From positions 1-15,983 of the forward strand of contig JAZOBC010000007.1 of the NCBI GenBank assembly GCA_045595795.1: 15,983 bases of DNA. The letters run 5' to 3'. Under the pieces are notes generated by a model. The model was not told where the DNA came from. It did not search any database and saw only the letters and a list, made by a program, of their open reading frames with translations. A program made the position numbers and the translations under genes. Source of the stretch: UMGS755 sp045595795 (GTDB taxonomy: Bacteria; Bacillota; Clostridia; UBA1381; UBA9506). Of the stretch, positions 6,374 through 14,472 are shown one piece after another (within the stretch, counting starts at the first letter, position 1; each line of letters begins with the position of its first letter).

Positions 6374-7000
6374 ATGAAAAAGATTTTGTTTCAAGGAGAT
6401 TCAATCACATCAGCCAGAAGATATCCCGAAGATAAAAACTTCCGTGGCAGCGGTTATGCAACGATGGTATCTGGAGAACTTGGCTATGCCTATCCGGGAA
6501 AATTTGAATGCATTAACATGGGGATTGCCGGCAATCGTATTACGGATCTGATTGCCAGAATGAAATGCGATTTTATCAATCTCGCGCCGGATTATCTGAG
6601 CATTTTAATCGGTATCAATGATGCTTGGCTGGATGTGACGGCAAATGACGGTGTTTCAGAAGAACGGTTTGAAATGTTTTACGATATTTTAATTGAGGAC
6701 TTAAAAAAGGCACTTCCTGACATTAAAATCATGATTTTAGAGCCGTTTGTGCTAAAATCGCCGGTAAATGAAGAAGTTTGGGATGCTTTCAGATGTGAAA
6801 CAGAAAAAAGAGCCGCTATCTCTAAGAAGATTGCCGAAAAACACAATTTGGCGTTTGTACCTTTGATGAAGGCTTTTGATGAATCAACTGAAAAAGCGCC
6901 GGCAGATTATTGGTTGTTTGATGGGATTCATCCCACCGCGGCAGGGCATACTTTGATTAAAGAAGCCTGGCTCAAAGCCTTTTACGAGCTGGAAGGCTAA
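6374..7000 (+). CDS. SGNH/GDSL hydrolase, probable carbohydrate esterase
   Basis: A 208-residue cytoplasmic SGNH hydrolase, typical family size. All four blocks are visible: G-D-S-I-T (8-12) with nucleophile S10; G-I-A-G-N (50-54) with oxyanion G53; G-I-N-D (80-83) with N82; and D-G-I-H-P (183-187) with D183 and H186 completing the triad. Members of this type remove acetyl groups from sugars (rhamnogalacturonan or xylan acetylesterases such as YesT, or lysophospholipase-L1-like enzymes). Since it is the last gene behind a MurNAc kinase, MurQ and a glycosidase, de-O-acetylation of an imported oligosaccharide is the natural inference; substrate identity is open. It starts 35 nt after the glycosidase stop, with AAAAGGGG (6358-6365) 8 nt before the ATG. 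Confidence 0.85.
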   Translation: MKKILFQGDSITSARRYPEDKNFRGSGYATMVSGELGYAYPGKFECINMGIAGNRITDLIARMKCDFINLAPDYLSILIGINDAWLDVTANDGVSEERFEMFYDILIEDLKKALPDIKIMILEPFVLKSPVNEEVWDAFRCETEKRAAISKKIAEKHNLAFVPLMKAFDESTEKAPADYWLFDGIHPTAAGHTLIKEAWLKAFYELEG

Positions 7001-7005
7001 ATTTT
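6976..7005 (+). terminator. Weak terminator candidate at the end of the first operon
   Basis: AGCCTT (6976-6981) pairs with AAGGCT (6993-6998), overlapping the stop codon of the SGNH gene, and TTTT follows at 7002-7005 after three A. The stem is short and the T run weak and displaced, so termination would be partial and some read-through into the regulator genes is possible. Confidence 0.35.
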
Positions 7006-7044
7006 GTAATAAAGCAACAGAAATGTTGTAATAAAACTGTAATA
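7005..7044. repeat. Three phased TGTAATA direct repeats
   Basis: TGTAATA occurs at 7005-7011, 7027-7033 and 7038-7044. The spacings of 22 and 11 bp place all copies on one face of the helix, as expected for stacked binding of a regulator. They lie upstream of the TGTCCAAT pair and about 30 to 70 bp before the -35 region. Confidence 0.45.
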
Positions 7045-7046
7045 GA

Positions 7047-7084
7047 TGTCCAATGGAATCAAAGAATTGTCCAATTGTGGCAAT
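7047..7084. repeat. TGTCCAAT direct repeats, candidate AraC-type regulator sites
   Basis: TGTCCAAT is present exactly at 7047-7054 and 7068-7075, 21 bp apart (two helical turns); a degenerate copy TGGCAAT lies at 7078-7084. The second copy abuts the weak -35. This is the classic arrangement for an AraC-family activator with two HTH motifs, and the next gene encodes one, so autoregulation is likely. Confidence 0.55.
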
Positions 7085-7104
7085 GTGATATGCTATGGTA
7101 AAAT
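7075..7104 (+). promoter_or_regulatory. Activator-type extended -10 promoter of the regulator operon
   Basis: TAAAAT (7099-7104) preceded by TGG gives an extended -10. The -35 is poor (TTGTGG, 7075-7080, 18-nt spacer) and overlaps the repeat elements, as expected for a promoter that needs an activator. RNA would start near 7111, about 22 nt before the ATG at 7133. TATAGT at 7105-7110 is an alternative -10. Confidence 0.5.
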
Positions 7105-7120
7105 TATAGTGTGAGATTGC

Positions 7121-7124
7121 GAGG
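7121..7124 (+). promoter_or_regulatory. Ribosome binding site that decides the regulator start
   Basis: GAGG at 7121-7124 is 8 nt before the ATG at 7133 but only 2 nt before the in-frame ATG at 7127, so 7133 is the likely start. Confidence 0.6.
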
Positions 7125-7132
7125 TTATGCGC

Positions 7133-8179
7133 ATGATTAATGTTGTGATTGTTGATGATGACATCAATGTGATTACCGGTCTTAAAAACGTTTTTGTTTG
7201 GGAGGAACTCGGCGCTAAGTTGGTCATGACATGCTCAAACGGAAGAGAAGCATTGGATTATATGGAAAATCAGCCTGTTGACTTGGTGATTTTTGATATT
7301 AAAATGCCGGTCATGAATGGACTTGAACTTTGCAAGCATATTTACTCGCAATATCCCAATGTTTCCATGATTATCATTAGTGCAATTGCTGATTTTGAAT
7401 ATGCAAGAGAGACTATGAAATACGGCGTTTCGGATTATATTGTTAAGCCGATTACAATGCCGAAAATCAGAAGCTTGTCAGAGATTATCGTTCGGCTCTC
7501 AAAGGCGAAGGATGCCAAAACGAGGCTGAACTCCATTTTGCATAATATTGACTTTGAGCGTAACGTTAAGAATGCCTTATCTGTTGGTGAGAAGGAAATT
7601 TTGCAGGAAATCATTCAGTTAGATGATTTTTATTTTCAAGCCGGGCATCAAATTATCAAAGAATATTATTGGCGCATGATTGATATATTGAGAAATTTCA
7701 TTAAAGAAATCGGCAGTATGTTTTATGACGATGATGAGTTTCTTTCCAGTTTTAATCAGCTGGATGACATGCAGCAAATGCGGGAATTTACAATGAAAAC
7801 CTATGTAGAATTCCTGAATTTTAGGGGGCATGAAAAGCAGAGCTCTAAAATGATGCTGGTTGAGCAAATCAGATATTATATTGATCATAACTACAGTGAT
7901 AAAAACTTAAATGTGAATTCCATTGCTGAACGATTTTTATTGAATCCGTCTTATTTAAGTACACTGTTCAAAAATTACTATTCTGTTTCGCTTACAAATT
8001 ATATCATTGACAAGCGCATGAACAAAGCAAAGGAATTATTGATAGAAACCGCACAACCGGTGCAGAAGATTACGGAAATCATTGGCTATGAGGACGTTAA
8101 TTATTTTAACAGGGTTTTCAAAAACAATGTTAAAATGACACCGACTGAGTACCGTAAAAAACATAAGGGAACGGTGTAA
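7133..8179 (+). CDS. YesN-type response regulator with AraC output domain
   Basis: A 348-residue response regulator. The receiver domain covers about 1-120: acidic pocket D8-D9-D10, phosphoacceptor D55 in I-F-D-I-K-M-P, S83 and the conserved K105 in V-K-P. A helical linker follows. Residues about 245-345 form an AraC-type DNA-binding domain with two HTH motifs: L-N-P-S-Y-L-S-T-L-F-K in the first, then the signature ending at F-N-R-V-F-K and M-T-P-T-E-Y-R. Such YesN-type regulators activate genes for uptake or use of extracellular carbohydrates after phosphorylation by a YesM-type kinase. That kinase starts 3 nt downstream. Phased TGTCCAAT repeats at its own promoter are the likely target. Which other genes it controls cannot be read here; the three SLH genes downstream are the first candidates, and the glycosidase operon upstream is another. 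Confidence 0.93.
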   Translation: MINVVIVDDDINVITGLKNVFVWEELGAKLVMTCSNGREALDYMENQPVDLVIFDIKMPVMNGLELCKHIYSQYPNVSMIIISAIADFEYARETMKYGVSDYIVKPITMPKIRSLSEIIVRLSKAKDAKTRLNSILHNIDFERNVKNALSVGEKEILQEIIQLDDFYFQAGHQIIKEYYWRMIDILRNFIKEIGSMFYDDDEFLSSFNQLDDMQQMREFTMKTYVEFLNFRGHEKQSSKMMLVEQIRYYIDHNYSDKNLNVNSIAERFLLNPSYLSTLFKNYYSVSLTNYIIDKRMNKAKELLIETAQPVQKITEIIGYEDVNYFNRVFKNNVKMTPTEYRKKHKGTV

Positions 8180-8182
8180 CGT

Positions 8183-9931
8183 ATGAGAATCGGAATTCGC
8201 GTCAGAGTATTGATTTTCTTTTTAACAGTAACGATTTTAGTCAGCTTGTTTTCCAGTCTTTTGATGTATGTAAGATACAGAAACATCATGGTTGATGAAA
8301 CCAAGCAGGATGTCAGCATAACGGCAGAAATTCGAAATGAGCTTGATGATTTAACTTTTTTGATTGAAAAAGCGGGCAACTATATCAGTTTTGACCAAAC
8401 GATGATTGAAGCGCTGCACACAGATGTGGAAGACGGCATCAAGCGTACGGCCAACATAACAGCTTTTACCGCAGAATTTAAAAAAACATATGAGCTTTTG
8501 TTAGGTAGCAGATTTTCAAATTATTTCTTAAGTTTTTTTATAAATCCGGACTTAGCAGTTTCGGAATATGTTGAAGATGGCTCACGAATCATTTGGCTGC
8601 AAAATATTTTTAATCTTTACAGCATGCGAGAGCAGGAGGATTGGTATCGTGAAACCGTCAATAAAGACGGTGCCATTCATCTGTTTCGAAGTAATGATTC
8701 CGGTGATACCTGCATTTATCTTTCTAAGCTGATCAAAAACCGTAAAATGCTTAACAACTCTTACCAAGAGGTTTTGGGCGTCAGTGTTGTGGGAATTGAT
8801 ACAGCACAAATTTTGCAAAGCATGGAAAGGCTCAAGATTACGGATGCAATGCAATTTGCGGTGATTGATTTTCAGCAAAATGTGGTTTGTAAATCTTCAG
8901 ATGAAATCGAGGACCAGTTTATACTTGGTATCTTAGAGCAAAACATTCCGACGGCTTCTGTTACACGGGTATATGAAACAAAAGAGTTTTTATTTAATAT
9001 TGAAAAAACTGATATGGGTCTTTACCTCATGTCCATTGTTCCGCTGAATGATATTTATTTAATGACCCGGGAGATTCAGTCAATTTTGTTTTTGTCGATT
9101 TCTGTTTCTGTCATTTTGGCAATCGTTCTTTCTTTGATTTTGGCAGCCAGTGTTACAAAGCCTATTGAAAGGCTTTCTGATGTCATGGTGAAAGCAAAGG
9201 ATGATGAGAGAGGCAGCTTGATAATTCAATCGGTTACCAATGATGAGGTTGGAGATTTATATAAGGCGTTTATCGGTCTTCTTGAGGATTTAGACGACAA
9301 AAACCGTCAGGCTCAAGAGCTTGAAATGAAGATGTTTCAACTGCAGATTAATCCTCATTTTTTATATAATACGTTGGATTCCATCGCATGGAAAGCCATT
9401 TCAAATAAGCAGACCGAAATTGTTGATATGGTTGAGTGTCTTTCTGAAATCTTTAAATATAGTGTGAGAAATAATGAACAATTTGCAAAACTAAAAGATG
9501 AAATTGAAGTGGTCAGCAAATATGCCACTTTGCAAAAAAACAGAATTGCACGCTTAATTGATTTTTCCTATGTAATTTCTCCTGAGGTTGAGGATGTTAT
9601 GGTTCCGAAATGTATCTTGCAGCCTTTGGTAGAAAATTCAATTTTACATGCAGACAGTGGCTCGGAAAAACAGCTACTAATCCAAATTGTTGCCTATCAG
9701 GTGGAGGGAAAAATCATCATTCAGGTTCATGACAACGGTATATGTGGAGACATTGAAAAAATGAACCAATATTTAAAGGGTGAAGAAACACTTTTTCCCA
9801 ATGGAGAAATGGGTATTTATAATGTGAATATAAGAATTAAGCTTAGATTTGGCATGGGGAGTGGTTTACATTATGAAAGAAATGAAACCGGGGGAACAAC
9901 AGCAGTCATTACGATTGCTGGACAGCAGTAA
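8183..9931 (+). CDS. YesM-type sensor histidine kinase
   Basis: A 582-residue membrane kinase partnering the preceding regulator. A first membrane segment lies at about 8-30 and a second at about 299-322; the roughly 270-residue region between them is outside the cell and probably of the Cache sensor type. HAMP follows at about 322-375, with coiled coil to 385. The phosphoacceptor H392 sits in I-N-P-H-F-L-Y-N-T-L (389-398), typical of the His_kinase/LytS-YesM class. The ATPase domain shows the N box P-L-V-E-N-S-I-L-H-A (481-490), D-N-G (517-519) and G-I-Y-N-V-N-I-R (544-551). It senses an extracellular ligand, usually sugar-related, and phosphorylates the regulator's D55; the ligand is unknown. 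The start is 3 nt after the regulator stop, with AAGGGA at 8165-8170, slightly far (12 nt). Confidence 0.93.
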   Translation: MRIGIRVRVLIFFLTVTILVSLFSSLLMYVRYRNIMVDETKQDVSITAEIRNELDDLTFLIEKAGNYISFDQTMIEALHTDVEDGIKRTANITAFTAEFKKTYELLLGSRFSNYFLSFFINPDLAVSEYVEDGSRIIWLQNIFNLYSMREQEDWYRETVNKDGAIHLFRSNDSGDTCIYLSKLIKNRKMLNNSYQEVLGVSVVGIDTAQILQSMERLKITDAMQFAVIDFQQNVVCKSSDEIEDQFILGILEQNIPTASVTRVYETKEFLFNIEKTDMGLYLMSIVPLNDIYLMTREIQSILFLSISVSVILAIVLSLILAASVTKPIERLSDVMVKAKDDERGSLIIQSVTNDEVGDLYKAFIGLLEDLDDKNRQAQELEMKMFQLQINPHFLYNTLDSIAWKAISNKQTEIVDMVECLSEIFKYSVRNNEQFAKLKDEIEVVSKYATLQKNRIARLIDFSYVISPEVEDVMVPKCILQPLVENSILHADSGSEKQLLIQIVAYQVEGKIIIQVHDNGICGDIEKMNQYLKGEETLFPNGEMGIYNVNIRIKLRFGMGSGLHYERNETGGTTAVITIAGQQ

Positions 9932-9961
9932 ATGCAAACAGAGAAAGGAATGGAAAACAAT

Positions 9962-11659
9962 ATGAAAAAACTACTCATGATTCTTTTGGTGTTCGTAATG
10001 TGCGCGAGTACGTTTGTTGTCACTGCGGTTGAACCGACCTTTGTGGCAAAGCTGGAAACATCAATTGACGGCAATGATCAGATTAAACTGGTGGTGAAAA
10101 ATGCACCGCTAAATGCTTACATCGGTTTTGCCATTTTCGATGCAAACGGTTTTCCGGTTTATCTGGAAAATCAAAGGGCAAAGCAAAGCGAGGAGACTGC
10201 CATTTATTATGTGAAGCCTTCACATGCTCTTTCCGGAGAGCTAACAGCAACGGCTTCTATCAGTGGTAGCGATATAAAACTTACACAATCATTATATTAT
10301 TACAGTTATGCAGAGCAGCAAGCTGCGATTGATTATATTATGAACGGCGACCATTTAACGCCGCCGGCTGATGTAACCGATCCAGTAAAAATTACTGAAA
10401 GATTGTGGGCTAAGCAGGAGCAGCTTTCCCTTGAGATGGAATCAGGGTTATACATACAGTTGGTTGACAAAAACAGCTTTGCAACCAGATTACATACTGC
10501 TTTGATGGCAGAAACAGAAACCGTTGAAGCCGGTCGCTTCAATGAACTTTTTTTTGAAAGTGCATTGCTTGAACTTTTAAATAAAGGAAGCTTAAGCGAC
10601 ATTTCGGTTATTCTTGCTGATGTTATTGCAATGGACCAGACAGGCTTTAGTGCCATGACGGAAGAATATGGTTGGTATAATGCCCTGACCAATAAGACAG
10701 CAGTCTTATCCTTGGTAAAAGGTCCGTTTACCACAATTAGTCAGTTTAACGACGCTTTGCAAGAACAATGCTTTATTGCGAAACTGAATACGCTGCATGT
10801 GAGTGAGATGTTGGATCTCTTCAAGCACGCAGACGAAAATTATTTAAGTGGAACCTTTGATTTAGACTTTGAGTCTTATGATGGCTTAAACGACACAAGA
10901 AAAAGTTATTTCCTGACACAGCTTGATGCAACTTACACTTCTTTAAATGATGTGAAACGCATTTTTGATGCAGCACTTGAAAGTGCCTCTGTGTATGAAG
11001 AAAGAAATGAAAATCCTGATTCTGAGAGACCATCTTCAAATAGGGGTGGCAGTGTTGGTAGCATTGCAGCGATTGTGGATGGCGGCATGATTGATAACGG
11101 TGCGGCCAACAATAAGGGATTTAACGATCTTTCATCTGTATCCTGGGCAAAAGAAGCAATTGAGGCCTTTGCTGAAAGAGGAATCGTTTCAGGTATGGGC
11201 AACAATCAGTTTATGCCAAACAATTCCGTCACGAGAGAACAGTTTGTAAAAATGCTGTTAGGCACATTTGAAATTAAAACTGCAGCAGGGAACGGCGCAT
11301 TTTTCCATGATGTTCATGCCGGACAATGGTATTATGAATATGTGCAAACCGCGGTTTCCCTGGGATTGGCTTCCGGCTATGGCGACACCTTTGGCATTGG
11401 TGATTCCATCACAAGAGAAGACATGGCTGTTATGATTTATAATTGTGCTAAGCGTCAAGGCATTGAACTTGTGGCGAAGCATGCAGAAAGTCCGGCAGAT
11501 TATGATTCAGTTTCTGGCTATGCAAAAGAGGCAGTAGACGTGTTATATAAGGCAGGCATTATCAATGGTGTTGGTGATGGAAGCTATGCACCGAAGATGC
11601 AAGCCACAAGAGCGCAGGCAGTTAAACTGCTTTATGAACTATGGAGGGTTGTTGGATGA
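9962..11659 (+). CDS. Secreted protein with three C-terminal SLH repeats
   Basis: A 565-residue exported protein. The signal peptide is M-K-K, a hydrophobic core, and probable cleavage near residue 21-22 after V-T-A. Residues about 25-115 look like a small beta-sandwich. A mostly helical region of about 120-350 follows, with a recurring pattern of short helices (for example F-N-D-A-L and I-F-D-A-A-L). A low-complexity linker with many S, N and G (about 350-385) leads to three SLH repeats at about 387-435, 448-500 and 513-562, with binding-type motifs V-T-R-E, I-T-R-E and A-T-R-A. SLH triplets hold proteins on pyruvylated cell-wall polymers, so the N-terminal part faces outward. The frame also offers ATGs at 9932 and 9950, but only the 9962 start begins a proper signal peptide (AAAGGA at 9944-9949). 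It directly follows the kinase. The role of its N-terminal part is unknown. Confidence 0.85.
   Translation: MKKLLMILLVFVMCASTFVVTAVEPTFVAKLETSIDGNDQIKLVVKNAPLNAYIGFAIFDANGFPVYLENQRAKQSEETAIYYVKPSHALSGELTATASISGSDIKLTQSLYYYSYAEQQAAIDYIMNGDHLTPPADVTDPVKITERLWAKQEQLSLEMESGLYIQLVDKNSFATRLHTALMAETETVEAGRFNELFFESALLELLNKGSLSDISVILADVIAMDQTGFSAMTEEYGWYNALTNKTAVLSLVKGPFTTISQFNDALQEQCFIAKLNTLHVSEMLDLFKHADENYLSGTFDLDFESYDGLNDTRKSYFLTQLDATYTSLNDVKRIFDAALESASVYEERNENPDSERPSSNRGGSVGSIAAIVDGGMIDNGAANNKGFNDLSSVSWAKEAIEAFAERGIVSGMGNNQFMPNNSVTREQFVKMLLGTFEIKTAAGNGAFFHDVHAGQWYYEYVQTAVSLGLASGYGDTFGIGDSITREDMAVMIYNCAKRQGIELVAKHAESPADYDSVSGYAKEAVDVLYKAGIINGVGDGSYAPKMQATRAQAVKLLYELWRVVG
11643..11647 (+). promoter_or_regulatory. 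Ribosome binding site coupling the first two SLH genes
   Basis: GGAGG lies inside the last codons of the first SLH gene, 8 nt before the ATG at 11656, which overlaps that gene's stop as ATGA. This excludes the earlier ATG at 11641 and indicates translational coupling. Confidence 0.75.
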
Positions 11660-14424
11660 AAAAACGTGTTATTTCAATTTTAATGGCAGTTTTACTCCTT
11701 CTGGGAAGTAGCATTTCCATCTACGCAGAAACGAATAACGCATCTGATGAGTTTGAGTTTTTGTCTGTGGTTGGTTTTGGTCTTGATTTAACAGATCTTG
11801 ATAAAGTGTTAACCCGTATTGAGTTGGCACAGCTTGCCATTAATTTAAAAGGTGTTGCACTGATTGAAGATGCTGAGGCAGTTTGTCATGATATTTATGA
11901 AAAACATTGGGCATTCCCCTACGTCAGCACTGTGCTTCATTATGGCTTGATGGCACCCGAGTCTGATGGTATGTTCCGTCCTGATGCAGCAGCAAGTATT
12001 GCAGACGGTAGCCGTGTTATGGTTGGTATGCTGGGCTATGATCAAATTGCCAGTGTAACCAACTGGAGTAGCAGCGATTATTATAGCAAGGCTCGTTCTC
12101 TTGGCCTGCTTCGCGGCATTAGCTCTCAAAATGGCGTTTTAACGGTTCGCACCATGGCAAAATTAGCGATCAACCTTTTGAATGCGCCTGTTGCAACCAT
12201 TTCCAGTGTTGGTGAAAATGTTGAATATGCAATCAGCGATGAAACATACATCGAGAGAGAGTATGGTTATTCCATTGTTGAGGGCACTGTTCAGGCTGTT
12301 GGACAGCAAGCTTTGACCGGCTCATCCAAAGTCAGCAGTGCATGCATTAAAATAAACGGCGAAGTTTATAACGCCGGTGGTAAGAACTATACCAAATATC
12401 TCGGCTTGGCTGTAAAAGCTATTGTTGATAAAGAAGCTGACATTGTTTTGGCAATCAGCTCGGCAAGCGAATTAGAAGAATTGACGGTAGAAGCAGAAAA
12501 TATTATCAACTACTCAAGTCGTAAATTTACATATTTAGACGAGAGAGAAAAAGAGGTCACAGTTTCTGTATCTGCAGGATGTAATGTCATTTTGAACGGT
12601 CAAACAGTTTCCACCTATAATGAAAAAGATTTCATGCCCTTAGAGGGTCATGTGAACTTGATTGACAGCGATTCTGACGGAACTTATGACATTGTCAATA
12701 TCACATCTATGATTTATTTCAAAGTCGGTGGTATTTATGCAAATGATTTTATGAGTGATCTGATTACCGGTGAAATTATTAGCTTAAAAAACATTGACAT
12801 GCAGTGCTTTAAGGGGGGCTCGGTTGTCGATGTTTCTATGGTGAAAACCGGTAACGTTGTAGCGGTTTCTCCCGGTGCATTTGATTACTCAGGTGATGTG
12901 CCTAAGGTTGATACGGCAAAAATGAATACTTTATCCATTGACGTGTTGTCAAATATGGTTAGCGGCACAATTTCAGGCGTATCAAAAGGCGATATTTTAA
13001 CCTATACCATTGATGGTGCCAGCTACGAAGCATCACCTTACTACCAGGCGTTGATTGATGCTGGTGTAGTGGTGGCTCCCGGTATTTCCGACATGGTAGA
13101 CTTTTACCTGAATATGAATAACGAAATTGTTTTCTGCGATAAAACGGCACGGTTCTCACCTGACAGTGAATCTATTTTATATGGCTATCTGTTAGCTGCA
13201 AAAAAGGGACAGGGACTTCAGAGCTCTATCAGCATCAAAATTGTAAATAGCCATGCTCAGGAAGAAATCTTAGACTTTGCTGATAAGTTCTACATTAACG
13301 ATTCTCGTGTTGCAGCTGCTCAAAGCGACTTTTTCAATCACCCGCAGTTATATCAAAACGGCATGCTGCAAAGACAGCTCATTCGTTATGAGTTAAATGG
13401 TGAAGGAAAAGTCAAGGTTCTGCACATTGCCATTAACTATGCCGATGAAATGATTTTAGATGCCGGCGGCAGTGAAATTCCAAACCCCAATTATAAAAAT
13501 AATCTGACCGGCTTTTTCGGTTATGACGAGAGTCATTTTTCACTTATGCATTCTAATCCAAACTTGAAATGGAACATGAATATTGATCATCACTATACAA
13601 TGAGTGACAACACGATCGTATTTGTGGTTCCCAGTGATCCTGATAATCTGGATGCTTGGGAAGTGACGGATAGAAATTATATTAAAAACGAAAAATCATA
13701 TCCGTTTATGGCCTATGATCCCGATGAAGCTCTGGAATTCGGTGCCGTTGTGGTGGATTATTCCAAGGGCGGCTCTGCCAGCCAGAACATGATTCAGGAA
13801 ATTTATGACAGAAAAATTGGTAGCTGTATGGTTACTGGCACAGAGAAGAAAATGGTTGACGGTGAAATCATTACAGTGGTGAACGGCAAAACCTATGGCT
13901 TTGTTTATATGCAGTTCCAGAACTGGCAGGATGTTACGTTAATTCCCCGTGTTCAAACCTTAGAGGATGTTGATGGCTGGGGAACTGATTATACCGGCAC
14001 GAAGTTTATTGACCTGCAGCCGGGTGACGTCATTGAATATGACTTAAATATCGATGGCAAAATAGAACGTTTCAGAGTGCTTGCAAAACACTCTGACCTC
14101 TTAAATTCCTCTGGCAATGTGAATTACGGTACAGTGAACGATAAAGGTGCAATGGATAGAATGCATATGGGCATCGGTACCGTAACCAAACTGTTTGATA
14201 ATGGCAGCTTTATGTTTGCTACCGATGCAGCCGGTACCTTTGGTGGAACCCGCCTTGCAAATCAGAACAGTGGTCTCTTAAACCGCGGCATGATTCGTGT
14301 GTTCATCTTTGATGAAGTGCGTAAAACTGTTACACAAACCAATACCAGCGCATTACGAATTGGCGACAAAGGCTTCCTGCGTTCACAGCAGGGGCAGGCA
14401 CTGGATATCTTCGTTTACAGATAA
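11656..14424 (+). CDS. Large secreted surface protein with degenerate N-terminal SLH repeats
   Basis: A 922-residue exported protein. The signal peptide spans about 1-24 (M-K-K-R, long Leu-rich core, cleavage after I-Y-A). Residues about 35-180 hold three SLH-like repeats whose key motifs are worn (L-T-R-I, A-S-I-A, L-T-V-R in place of TRAE), so wall binding may be weak or the fold reused. The remaining 740 residues are beta-rich with no enzyme motif I recognise. Two stretches, about 208-266 and 435-495, share a pattern of V-x-G-T-[VI], then I-x-G-x-x-Y-x-A, then a hydrophobic G-V/L-x-V section, suggesting repeated domains. A calcium-loop-like D-x-D-x-D-G-x-x-D occurs at 337-345. The start overlaps the previous gene's stop (ATGA), so the two are translationally coupled and probably work together on the cell surface. 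Function unknown. Confidence 0.8.
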   Translation: MKKRVISILMAVLLLLGSSISIYAETNNASDEFEFLSVVGFGLDLTDLDKVLTRIELAQLAINLKGVALIEDAEAVCHDIYEKHWAFPYVSTVLHYGLMAPESDGMFRPDAAASIADGSRVMVGMLGYDQIASVTNWSSSDYYSKARSLGLLRGISSQNGVLTVRTMAKLAINLLNAPVATISSVGENVEYAISDETYIEREYGYSIVEGTVQAVGQQALTGSSKVSSACIKINGEVYNAGGKNYTKYLGLAVKAIVDKEADIVLAISSASELEELTVEAENIINYSSRKFTYLDEREKEVTVSVSAGCNVILNGQTVSTYNEKDFMPLEGHVNLIDSDSDGTYDIVNITSMIYFKVGGIYANDFMSDLITGEIISLKNIDMQCFKGGSVVDVSMVKTGNVVAVSPGAFDYSGDVPKVDTAKMNTLSIDVLSNMVSGTISGVSKGDILTYTIDGASYEASPYYQALIDAGVVVAPGISDMVDFYLNMNNEIVFCDKTARFSPDSESILYGYLLAAKKGQGLQSSISIKIVNSHAQEEILDFADKFYINDSRVAAAQSDFFNHPQLYQNGMLQRQLIRYELNGEGKVKVLHIAINYADEMILDAGGSEIPNPNYKNNLTGFFGYDESHFSLMHSNPNLKWNMNIDHHYTMSDNTIVFVVPSDPDNLDAWEVTDRNYIKNEKSYPFMAYDPDEALEFGAVVVDYSKGGSASQNMIQEIYDRKIGSCMVTGTEKKMVDGEIITVVNGKTYGFVYMQFQNWQDVTLIPRVQTLEDVDGWGTDYTGTKFIDLQPGDVIEYDLNIDGKIERFRVLAKHSDLLNSSGNVNYGTVNDKGAMDRMHMGIGTVTKLFDNGSFMFATDAAGTFGGTRLANQNSGLLNRGMIRVFIFDEVRKTVTQTNTSALRIGDKGFLRSQQGQALDIFVYR

Positions 14425-14472
14425 GTAGAAGTGAAAGCAAAAAAATATTTTATGTGAGGTGTTATACAGTTG

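Noticed and set aside
9932..9961. Earlier ATG starts (9932 and 9950) for the first SLH gene
   Set aside because: They would put a polar stretch before the M-K-K signal peptide; the ribosome site overlaps or abuts them, so 9962 is the better start.
10333..10734. Antisense open frame of 133 codons inside the first SLH gene
   Set aside because: Fully overlaps a convincing secreted protein; serine/lysine-rich shadow without a domain.
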